From contig CAJUQY010000020.1 of assembly GCA_910588815.1 (NCBI GenBank), forward strand, positions 1 through 48,258: a DNA stretch of 48,258 nt. Direction: 5' to 3'. Below the pieces are notes generated by a model. That model was not told the DNA's origin. It did not search any database and saw only the letters and a list, made by a program, of their open reading frames with translations. Every line of letters begins with the position of its first letter. Positions within the stretch are counted from its first letter, which is position 1. This document shows positions 1 through 7,169 of this stretch, one piece after another. The translations under genes were made by a program, and so were the position numbers. This stretch comes from an uncultured Lachnospiraceae bacterium (GTDB lineage: Bacteria; Bacillota; Clostridia; Lachnospirales; Lachnospiraceae).

Positions 1-109
1 TCAATCGAGCCTGTTTTTTCGGCTCAGTTTTTTCATAGATTACTTGACACTACCCATAAATCGTGCTGCAATCTTTCGATTACTTCTTGGTTGCCTGCCC
101 GGTAATTTT

Positions 110-285
110 TTATTTTGCCGAGGAAAACTGCACTTCGATAGAATCAGAAACCTTGCACGGATACCAGCCGATGGCATGAATCTTCAATCCATAATTTTTA
201 CCGTTCTTTATAAAAAGACCTTGAGAAGCACCGAAGTCCGTCCAGCATTATTTCCTTTTTTCGGACATTTTGATATGATCTTACA
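110..285 (-). pseudogene. Decayed C-terminal protein fragment, unidentified
   Basis: On the minus strand a short open stretch ends with a plausible protein tail (contains GLKIHAIGWYPCKV and ends EVQFSSAK before a TAA at 112-110). Just upstream a second frame carries KCPKKGNNAG, so the two pieces may belong to one gene broken by a frameshift. There is no start codon with a ribosome binding site. I do not recognise the family. Its position beside the excisionase remnant suggests debris of a mobile element. The rest of 1-331 is A/T-rich, and I see no intact gene in it. Confidence 0.22.
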
Positions 286-331
286 GAAAAAACTATCCAT
301 ATAAAAAAGAAAAATCAGGAGGGATTTCATC

Positions 332-533
332 ATGACAGAAGAAGTTTACGAAAGCCTGACAACGCCCGAAGAACTGAGCGAGATTCTGGCAGTCGGAAAA
401 AATACCGCATACCGCTTATTAAAATGAGGGGAAGATTTCTGCCTTTAGGATCGGCAGGATTTGGAAGATCCCAAGAAAGGCTGTGTGGGATTATATCAGA
501 GAGAACAGCAGGCCGGCCGCCAGTGGCCAGTAA
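332..533 (+). pseudogene. Excisionase / helix-turn-helix DNA-binding protein, frameshifted
   Basis: The reading begins at ATG 332 with AGGAGGG about 10 bases upstream. It gives an N-terminal half with the pattern LTTPEELSEILAVGKNTAYR, the winged-helix motif of small Xis-type proteins of Gram-positive integrative elements. A TGA stops it at 425-427. One base out of frame, from about 429, the expected second half continues (GKISAFRIGRIWKIPRKAVW) to a TAA at 531-533. Joined, the two halves give a normal-length protein of about 66 residues. One extra base near 425 therefore explains the break. A programmed +1 shift is possible but less likely. No integrase follows it, so the element is incomplete. 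Confidence 0.62.
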
Positions 534-598
534 AAAAAAATACTGGCAAACATATAAAAAAGTTGCCGATGGTAACCAGATTTTGTGGCACAAAAAAA

Positions 599-646
599 CA
601 GGGCCTGTCTTTAGGAGTACCGAAACGCTCCATCTTACAGGCCCTG
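599..646. repeat. Two-step inverted repeat (hairpin) downstream of the excisionase remnant
   Basis: A perfect 10-base arm (599-608) pairs with 637-646. Inside it a second 4-bp stem (GGAG with CTCC) is set off by symmetric 5-base bulges. No T run follows on either strand, so it is not a classical terminator. It could be a folded small RNA, a recombination site or a MITE-like scrap. The sequence from about 660 to 800 is strongly A/T-rich, with repeated TATATA tracts and no coding content that I can see. Confidence 0.45.
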
Positions 647-802
647 TATTCTGTCCACATGTGTTCTGGTTACCTGCCAGAATACTGTTATATACAATAT
701 ATGATATGCAATAGAGATATCCAGATAATTCTTTATATATAGTATATAAGAAATATAGTCTATATATAAATACTTATTATGTGTAATTATATATTATTCA
801 GA

Positions 803-1231
803 TTAATAACATGGCAACTCTGTATTCATAAATAAAAAAGTCGTATTAATCTTCCAATTCATCTCTTTCAACAGATAAGTTTTTGCTTTCTCTTCCGTTA
901 ATTGGAATTTGTCGCAGATTTTGTTCAAAATAACGTCATTGGAAATCTGCAGCTCCTCCAATGTAGATATCATCGCCTGGATTCCTTTTTCAATTCCTTT
1001 TTCAATCCCTTTCGCTTCTACACCTTTACTTAAATTACACATCAGTGACACCTCACTCTCTAATGCCTGCGTCATTTTAATATGAAAGTCCTCTTCCAAT
1101 ATCTGGCACTCATCCTCTGAACCCGTATCTGTGGAAAGAAGCACATGGAGCAGTTTCAATACATCAGTATCTGTATCTTCTCCCTCTTTTCCAAGACAGA
1201 TCATGACAGCCGCCATTAAATCATAATCCAA
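803..1231 (-). pseudogene. Rpn-family recombination-promoting nuclease/transposase, C-terminal remnant
   Basis: The 142 residues match the tail of Rpn (YhgA-like PD-(D/E)XK) proteins. There is a charged helix, then a glycine repeat (GIEKGIEKGI) and a helical end of the kind that precedes the stop in this family. The catalytic PD-(D/E)XK N-terminal domain, normally about 200 residues, is missing. The frame is closed by a TAA a few codons above the apparent TTG start, and no ribosome binding site is visible. I call it a 5'-truncated gene. The family is common in gut Firmicutes and promotes RecA-independent recombination in enteric bacteria; this copy should be inactive. Confidence 0.58.
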
Positions 1232-1370
1232 TCTATGTTCTTTTTATTCTATCACATGCCACTCTGACAGGCCACTACATTTTTTAGAATCCAGATCACC
1301 TTACCATTTATTAATAAAAAACCAGCCCCCTTACATCCTGTTAAAAATAAGGATGAAAGGATGATCGTTT

Positions 1371-1655
1371 ATGGAAACCAAACCGAAAAAACCGAAAGAC
1401 GCTTATACGGAAACTATAAGGTTCCGTGTAACTCCCTGGCAGAAAGCTTCTGCCGAACAGACAGCCCTGTCTTTAAAGATCCCCGTCTCCACTCTTTTAC
1501 GGAACGCTGTCTTTACACTGGAGACCCCTTCCACTGTCCCTGAATGCATTGCCAGGAACCTGATAAAGAATGAGATCCTGAACCGGATCACGTCTTTACA
1601 TCTTTCCCCGGCAGACAAAAATAAAATTATAAAGGAGCTGAACGAGATTGATTAA
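1371..1655 (+). CDS. Small mobilization accessory protein, MobC-like
   Basis: This encodes a 94-residue basic protein directly upstream of, and overlapping, the relaxase-like gene. The segment YTETIRFRVTPWQKASAEQT is the usual N-terminus of ribbon-helix-helix MobC-type relaxosome proteins, which help the relaxase bind oriT. The helical remainder (VSTLLRNAVF) fits that fold. AAGGATG lies just before the region, and the start at 1371 keeps the conserved strand. Function is inferred from this pattern and from the neighbour. oriT would be expected close upstream (1240-1370), where I see no clear nick-site motif. Confidence 0.55.
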   Translation: METKPKKPKDAYTETIRFRVTPWQKASAEQTALSLKIPVSTLLRNAVFTLETPSTVPECIARNLIKNEILNRITSLHLSPADKNKIIKELNEID

Positions 1656-2175
1656 CGCAGAACTGATCCTCCTTTTGGAAGAGTATGAAAACACCAATGT
1701 CACCAGCCACATGATCGCATATTTTTACCGATTGAAGCAATCAAAGAAAAATCACCTTCCCATATGCGCTTATGGGACATTCCACTTTCCACCGACTTAT
1801 GAAAGCCTGACGGAAGATTTCCAGATGGTACGCCGGATGCAGGAACTCCGGATCCCAAGGATCCTCTGGCATTTTGTCATATCCTTTGACCTGCCTGTCG
1901 GCAGTGAGGATACCTTTTACTTCTGCCATCAGCTTGCCGACCGTATGGCCAAGCTGTTTTCTACAGCCTATCCCGTCTGTTATGTCTATCACGAAGACAC
2001 GGGACATCCCCATGTCCATTTTGCCGTATGGACGGCCAGCTACCTGCCGGGACATCCGTCTTTGGGAGAGGAGGGGTTTTCTGGTTACCTTTCTCAAATG
2101 CAGGCTCTGGCCTCCAACGATTTTAATACAGCCATCATAGTCATCAGGAAGGAACCTGCTCCAACGATTTTTTAA
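1648..2175 (+). CDS. Relaxase / mobilization nuclease-like protein (short form)
   Basis: This 175-residue protein carries the metal-binding histidine signature of rolling-circle/MOB relaxases at about residues 114-125 (HEDTGHPHVHFAV). Relaxases nick the transferred strand at oriT. The TTG start at 1648 has AAAGGAG upstream and overlaps the MobC-like gene by 8 bases, which suggests translational coupling. It is shorter than most MobA-type relaxases (over 300 residues) and has no primase or helicase extension. It is either a compact IME relaxase or one trimmed at the 3' end. With no integrase or coupling protein nearby, any mobility would depend on helper functions. Confidence 0.62.
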   Translation: MINAELILLLEEYENTNVTSHMIAYFYRLKQSKKNHLPICAYGTFHFPPTYESLTEDFQMVRRMQELRIPRILWHFVISFDLPVGSEDTFYFCHQLADRMAKLFSTAYPVCYVYHEDTGHPHVHFAVWTASYLPGHPSLGEEGFSGYLSQMQALASNDFNTAIIVIRKEPAPTIF

Positions 2176-2218
2176 AGCATTTCACCGCCTGACAAAGACA
2201 TGATGGATATTATATATA

Positions 2219-2261
2219 GAAGAGAAGCCTGCTGAGTCTGTATTCCTGCCGGCTTCTCTTC
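2219..2261. terminator. Bidirectional hairpin between convergent genes
   Basis: An 11-base arm at 2219-2229 pairs with 2251-2261 around a 21-base loop. It sits between the plus-strand relaxase-like gene and the minus-strand ATPase gene and probably ends both transcripts. T tracts are weak on both sides, so efficiency is uncertain. Confidence 0.5.
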
Positions 2262-2331
2262 TTCTGATGCTCTCATTTTTCTTGCCAATCCATTACACTG
2301 CATTCTGAAAATATCATGCGGTCTCTATTTC

Positions 2332-4035
2332 TTATCTCCCAATCAATACCTTTTTTCCCTGAAACGCAAATCCGTATTTCCGGATCTTTTCCTTCGGGAT
2401 TCCTTTCGCGATCAGGGAAGCTTCATACTGCTTTTCTTCGATCTGTGCAAGTGCCGCCTGCACCGTATCGGAAAGCTCTGCCTCCTCCTCGGAATCCCTC
2501 ACCTTAAATTCCAGAACGATTGCGTCATCTCCACTCTGTTTTGGCTCCAGCATGACATCATAACGGCCAAAGCCACTCTCCCGGTTGGAGGTCAGCAAAT
2601 AGCGTTCCCGCAGCATGACCAAAAGGCCAAGCACAAAACCATGATAGAATCTTTCGGGCTCTTCTCCGGAGGGACGGTTTCCCGTATCAAAATAGCTGAA
2701 GCTCTCCAAAGCCACCCTATTCATATAAATATTCATAGTCTTCACATCATCAGCCAACAACGCTGTAATAAACCCATTATAATCCGTCCGACTCTTCTGA
2801 AACCAGCCGACTACCATGGAGCGGAACATGACTTCCACTTCCAGATTCGTAAGTCCCAGCTCGTATTTCGGATCTGTGCGATAATCCAGACAGCTTCCTA
2901 TGCAATACTCTTCATAACTGTAAACCCGCAGATAACCACTGGCAAGAAGCAGGCTCCAAATAGCAGCGTCATTTCCGTCCAACTGGTCGTAAACAAATTC
3001 TTCATCTACCGGAACCATCAAATGTTCTTCCAAAAGAAGACGTTCAAAGTCATGTTTAAGTTCCCCATTCCCTTCCCGGAGAAGCTTTCCGACCAGACTG
3101 TTGGAACTGGTATTCGCCCAATAGCAACGCACTGTTCTTTTATCCAGATAATTGATGATGGACCACGGATTATAGATGTCCGGCCTCTTCCCAAAGGTAA
3201 ATCCATCATACCACAGCTTTACTTCTTTCTTCTGCTCTGATAAATCAAATTCATCAAGTGCCGTAAAAACTTCCTCCTCCGTAAAACCAAAACTATCCTC
3301 ATACTTTTCAGAGGTCGTTGTCACCACTTCCAGATTATTAAGATCAGAAAAAATGGATTCCTTACCAACCCTTGTAATTCCGGTCATAATCGCACGCTCT
3401 AAATAAGGATTTGTCTTAAACGTGGAATTAAAAAGATTACGGATAAACGAGGCCATCTCTTTCCAGTATCCATTCACATAAGCTTCCTGTATAGGTGTGT
3501 CGTATTCATCCAGTAAGATGATCACTTTTTTTCCGTAATAACGACAGAGATATCCAGCGAGCGCTTTTAATGAAAACGCTGCCTCATTATCCTCCATATC
3601 AACAGAAATCTGCCTGAATTCCTCTTTTTCACTTTCATCCAGCCAGTTACCATCTAACAAAAAACGATATTGCCCATATAAGGATTTAATAATACGGCAG
3701 ATCATTTTTCTTGCCTGCTCAAAGGAAGTCTCCTTGACATCCGCAAAGCTAATCAAGATTACCGGATATGTTCCCTGCAATTTCCGATAAGCTTCATTCC
3801 GCCAGATGGACAGGCCCTCAAACAGATCCTCTCGCCCAACATAAGCGGTCGAGAAAAACTTTTCCACCATACTCATAGTCAAGGTTTTTCCAAATCTCCT
3901 CGGACGTGTGATCAAAGTCACACGATCTCCGCTCATCCACCATTCCCTGATAAAATCCGTTTTATCAATATAAAAATAATCGTTTTTTCTGATGTCTTCA
4001 AAATCCTGATGACCGATTCCAATACTCCTTGCCAT
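2332..4035 (-). CDS. AAA-ATPase-like / PD-(D/E)XK nuclease protein (DUF1703 type)
   Basis: This 567-residue protein has the architecture of AAA-ATPase_like (PF09820) plus a C-terminal DUF1703 nuclease-like domain. At the N-terminus IDKTDFI and TRPRRFGKT (about residues 25-53) form the family's atypical P-loop. VIILLDEYDTP (about 170) is the Walker B motif. ITRVGKESIFSDLNNL is the conserved sensor region. Near residues 500-520, YDVMLEP followed by IVLEFKV gives the D...ExK core of a PD-(D/E)XK nuclease. The start has GAGGAAGGGAG 4 bases upstream. These proteins are numerous in Lachnospiraceae and Bacteroidetes. Their role is unproven; mobile-element or defence functions are suspected. A paralogue lies at 7170-8861. 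Confidence 0.85.
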   Translation of the reverse strand: MARSIGIGHQDFEDIRKNDYFYIDKTDFIREWWMSGDRVTLITRPRRFGKTLTMSMVEKFFSTAYVGREDLFEGLSIWRNEAYRKLQGTYPVILISFADVKETSFEQARKMICRIIKSLYGQYRFLLDGNWLDESEKEEFRQISVDMEDNEAAFSLKALAGYLCRYYGKKVIILLDEYDTPIQEAYVNGYWKEMASFIRNLFNSTFKTNPYLERAIMTGITRVGKESIFSDLNNLEVVTTTSEKYEDSFGFTEEEVFTALDEFDLSEQKKEVKLWYDGFTFGKRPDIYNPWSIINYLDKRTVRCYWANTSSNSLVGKLLREGNGELKHDFERLLLEEHLMVPVDEEFVYDQLDGNDAAIWSLLLASGYLRVYSYEEYCIGSCLDYRTDPKYELGLTNLEVEVMFRSMVVGWFQKSRTDYNGFITALLADDVKTMNIYMNRVALESFSYFDTGNRPSGEEPERFYHGFVLGLLVMLRERYLLTSNRESGFGRYDVMLEPKQSGDDAIVLEFKVRDSEEEAELSDTVQAALAQIEEKQYEASLIAKGIPKEKIRKYGFAFQGKKVLIGR

Positions 4036-4068
4036 AAGACTCCCTTCCTCTCTTCCCTTTAAAACAGG

Positions 4069-5106
4069 CTAAAAGATTTTTTCCATAACCGGATAAGTCA
4101 ATTCTGCATTTCCCATGGATAAAGTCTTCCGCTCAACCACCTGATACCCCCGATGTTCATAAAAGCCTTCAGCCGGAGCGGAAGCATCCAGCACGGCCCT
4201 GTCCGCTTCTTTTCGGATTTCCTGCTCCAGCCTTTCCATGATGTAGCTTCCAAAACCCCGGCCCTGTTCCTTCGGCGAAACATAGACTCCCGTAATATGA
4301 TTTCCGTCATGGCTTCCGGTCCCCACCAGCCTGCCGTCGCAAAATAACTGCCAGACACGTCCGGCCTCTACTTCCGCCTCCATCCGCCCCCTGCTGTGAA
4401 GGATACAGAAAAAATCCACGATATCTCCAGAATAATATTTCGGATAAACCTCCCTGACCGTGCGTTCCACCAGCATGGAAAGCCGGACCGCATCCCCTTT
4501 TTGCGCCTTCATCCAGGAAAATACCGAACCGCACTCTCTGCTCTCTATGGTTTTCTCCACACTGCCGATCCGTTCCCTGACCTTCCGAACCTCCGATTTT
4601 TTCCACTCCGCCAGCATGGGCAGAAACGCCTCGTCTCTGCAGGCGCGAATTTTCTCCAGCACGTCAAAGACAACCAGACGGTTCACGTCTTTCATCTCGT
4701 GGATCGTCCGAAACTGCCCTTCTTCCGCATCCCGACGCATATTCTGGTATACCTCCTCCGCATAGGTATTCCGCTCCATCTCCCAGCCCTTCTCCGAAAA
4801 GACCAGCATTGGCAGCCTTCCGTCATAATCAATCCTAAGATAATCCTTTTTGATCATCCAGTCCACCCTGTGGGAAATCTCCTCCAGCGTCAGGGAACGA
4901 TAAAAACCGTAGGCGGGACATTGGTCAAGGCCATGCTCCAGAACCTTTTTATCCCTCGAACCCTTTAGAATTTTCGTCAGCATGCTCCGGCCTCCCGTAC
5001 CGATCAGCTCGTCCGCCGCCCGCAGAATGGCCGCTTTCTCTTCTTCTGAAAGGGACCTCACCGTCCCCGTATCCAATGTATATCGTACTCTCGGTCTTTT
5101 ACCCAT
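4069..5106 (-). CDS. RQC-like (RQC-minor) DNA-binding domain fused to a GNAT acetyltransferase
   Basis: This 345-residue protein appears to have two domains. The N-terminal half (about 1-130; LTKILKGSRDKKVLEHGL and YGFYRSLTLEEISHRVDWMI) resembles the winged-helix RQC domain of RecQ helicases, as found in stand-alone RQC-minor proteins. A charged linker follows. The C-terminal part (about 230-345) is a GNAT fold, with the acetyl-CoA loop GVYVSPKEQGRGFGSYIMER and the terminal YEHRGYQVVERKTL. No helicase motor is present. AGGAAAG precedes the ATG. It could be a DNA-recruited acetyltransferase, but the substrate is unknown. The GNAT assignment is firm, the RQC one moderately so. Confidence 0.75.
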   Translation of the reverse strand: MGKRPRVRYTLDTGTVRSLSEEEKAAILRAADELIGTGGRSMLTKILKGSRDKKVLEHGLDQCPAYGFYRSLTLEEISHRVDWMIKKDYLRIDYDGRLPMLVFSEKGWEMERNTYAEEVYQNMRRDAEEGQFRTIHEMKDVNRLVVFDVLEKIRACRDEAFLPMLAEWKKSEVRKVRERIGSVEKTIESRECGSVFSWMKAQKGDAVRLSMLVERTVREVYPKYYSGDIVDFFCILHSRGRMEAEVEAGRVWQLFCDGRLVGTGSHDGNHITGVYVSPKEQGRGFGSYIMERLEQEIRKEADRAVLDASAPAEGFYEHRGYQVVERKTLSMGNAELTYPVMEKIF

Positions 5107-5159
5107 ATCCCTACTTTCCTGCCTCTCTTATGTCCGTTGAGGGCTATCCGCTGCTATAT

Positions 5160-5795
5160 TTAATCATCCTCAACAACTGATATCTGAGTCTCAGGAGGAT
5201 TAAATAAAGCAACAATATGATCCTCAAACCTTTTTACACTGACACACAATCCAGTAACTTTTGACCAATTAGAACAAACCACCTTAACAAATTCTTGGAA
5301 TATCTTCGGCCTTTTTTTGGCACCGGAAATTTTTATGTTGTGATAAAATTTTTTCTTTGCAATTATGTTTGTCCAGGGATCCTCGACCCCCTCCACATTT
5401 TCTTTTTCATCATAGGCAGCTACAATCCACGCCTCCATACTGTCACATGGAACGGCAATACATGTATCGCATAGATCGTCCAGCCATTTCCCGACCAAAC
5501 TCTCTAAATGCCCAATATATCCATTTACAGAGTCCTCGTGACCAACACAGGGAAGAATTTGTATGATCAATGCGTCCAGAGCGGGTTCAATATCCTTCAT
5601 ATATCTTTCTCTATCCTTCGCATGATCTGCGCACCATTTCCACACTCCCTTCCAACCATTCCCATATTTACCTTCCAAATCCGGCTCCGGCTGTAATGGT
5701 ACGTAATAATTGTTTTCGCCTGTTATCCTGTCTACAATCTCTTTTAAAATGATATAGTCCGTTGGCCCTTCACAGATAATCCCTATATTTCTCAT
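5160..5795 (-). CDS. TOPRIM / DUF4276-like effector partner of the adjacent ATPase
   Basis: This is a 211-residue protein whose N-terminus IGIICEGPTDYIILKEI has the EGxTD motif that opens TOPRIM-like and DUF4276 nucleases. A second conserved element, AVPCDSMEAWIVAAYD (about residues 114-129), matches the P..xxEAWxxA motif of DUF4276/RloB-type proteins. It overlaps the upstream ATPase by 4 bases (ATGA), so the two are translationally coupled. This organisation, an OLD-like ATPase plus a small TOPRIM-like protein, recurs in abortive-infection systems such as AbiL and PARIS. I infer an effector nuclease held or triggered by the ATPase. The exact system type is not decided by sequence reading alone. 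Confidence 0.68.
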   Translation of the reverse strand: MRNIGIICEGPTDYIILKEIVDRITGENNYYVPLQPEPDLEGKYGNGWKGVWKWCADHAKDRERYMKDIEPALDALIIQILPCVGHEDSVNGYIGHLESLVGKWLDDLCDTCIAVPCDSMEAWIVAAYDEKENVEGVEDPWTNIIAKKKFYHNIKISGAKKRPKIFQEFVKVVCSNWSKVTGLCVSVKRFEDHIVALFNPPETQISVVEDD

Positions 5796-6976
5796 ATGAA
5801 ATCCGGTACACCTCCAAGCCTGCCATTGATCCAGAGTCTTGACAAGGATTGTCCCTCATTGATCAATTCCTGTGAAACCTTTATCCTATTAATCTGTGCA
5901 TATCCATTTTTGTCTCTGTCAACTGCAAACAGCCTGATATCCTCATTGGATATATCTAATCCGTCTAAAACCATCGGATTATGTGTTGTCAAAAAAACAT
6001 GTTTATTGTTCTTTAATATCTGGTCACAAAACACCTGCGTCAGTTTTTTTGCCAGTCTTGGATTCAGCGCATGATCAAAGCTGTCCACGGCAAAAATTGA
6101 CGGTGCCTTCGGATGCATGGCCAAACAAAGCATAAACAAAACATAGAGAGCGCCTTCGCTTGCATCATAGCCTGTAAACTTAGCAGTTTCGTTTAAAAAA
6201 TAATCGGTAAATTCTATAATCTGGCGTGTCATCGGTACACTCGGATGAATCCGGGTTTTCGTTGGTACATTAATGGAAATATCGGATGCCCAATCAATCA
6301 GTTCAAGCACGTCATCCATATATAACGAGCCCAAAAAAACATCTCCTTCTTTCTCTTTAATGATATCTTCCAACGCCTCTGCCAGTCTTCCTCCATTTAA
6401 TCCAATTGGCGACACTTGATTCGGATCAGCGACAGTTCCCCGCAGCGTCAGCGTATTTGGCTGGAAGATCCCATAACTCTCAAAATGTTTTGCAATGCTT
6501 CGTCCATCCTCCAATTCCGGATCATCCTCAATCAGAAAGAAACCGATATGGTTATTACTTTGATTCTGGGAAGCATTGCTTCGTCCCCACTTTTTTTGGC
6601 CATTAACCCAGAAAGCTTCTGAATGATATTTCCAATAATCCGTATCCTTATCCTTCGGCGTAGTTAAATGGACATCATACTCAAATATATCCGAATTTTG
6701 TTCCCATTCCAAAGACAAAGCAACTGTCAGCTTTGTCCTGCCAATACTTTTAAAACGGGATTTGTACATCGGAAACGCACTCAAACGTATCCCTTTTCTC
6801 TGAAGGCTGCTGTCATTTACTCGATCTGTCATCGCAGCACTCAGCAAACCGATCGCCTCCAATATGGTGGTCTTTCCAGCTCCATTGGCCCCAATAAAAA
6901 CATTCACCTTTCCCGGTTCAAATGATACGTCATATAAAGATTTAAAATTCCGAAAAGTTATTTTTTTCAAATTCAT
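5792..6976 (-). CDS. OLD/RecF-like AAA ATPase, sensor component of a two-gene defence-type system
   Basis: This 394-residue protein starts ITFRNFKSLYDVSFEPG and carries the Walker A motif GANGAGKTT (about 32-40), typical of SMC/RecF-like AAA_15/AAA_21 ATPases. A coiled or insertion region fills the middle. Near the end, SIFAVDSFDHALNPRL occupies the Walker B place, with Asp-His where most relatives have Glu-Pro or Glu-Asn, followed by HVFLTTHNPMVLD (H-loop). The Walker B change may alter hydrolysis or be a subfamily trait. It is the first gene of a two-gene operon with the TOPRIM/DUF4276-like protein. About 190 A/T-rich bases upstream probably hold its promoter (TATACT near 6995-7005). Confidence 0.8.
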   Translation of the reverse strand: MNLKKITFRNFKSLYDVSFEPGKVNVFIGANGAGKTTILEAIGLLSAAMTDRVNDSSLQRKGIRLSAFPMYKSRFKSIGRTKLTVALSLEWEQNSDIFEYDVHLTTPKDKDTDYWKYHSEAFWVNGQKKWGRSNASQNQSNNHIGFFLIEDDPELEDGRSIAKHFESYGIFQPNTLTLRGTVADPNQVSPIGLNGGRLAEALEDIIKEKEGDVFLGSLYMDDVLELIDWASDISINVPTKTRIHPSVPMTRQIIEFTDYFLNETAKFTGYDASEGALYVLFMLCLAMHPKAPSIFAVDSFDHALNPRLAKKLTQVFCDQILKNNKHVFLTTHNPMVLDGLDISNEDIRLFAVDRDKNGYAQINRIKVSQELINEGQSLSRLWINGRLGGVPDFI

Positions 6977-7125
6977 GTCAATGCCCCTTTCTTCGTCATC
7001 CAGTATATCATATATCTATAATTAAATATAGACCTTTTCTCGCTTTTTATACATATCTAATTTCCATCGGAATTCTACGAAAAAGCTTTAAATATCTGCA
7101 TTTTTCCCTTTTCATAAAACAGCAA

Positions 7126-7164
7126 AGCCATCTCCGAACGCCTTTCGCATTCTAAGAGATGGCT
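7126..7164 (-). terminator. Rho-independent-like terminator downstream of the second AAA/DUF1703 gene
   Basis: A 9-bp stem (7126-7134 with 7156-7164) begins 6 bases beyond the stop of the gene at 7170. On the minus strand it is followed by a T-rich stretch (TTTGCTGTTTTA). This fits termination of the leftward transcript. Confidence 0.6.
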
Positions 7165-7169
7165 TCTGC

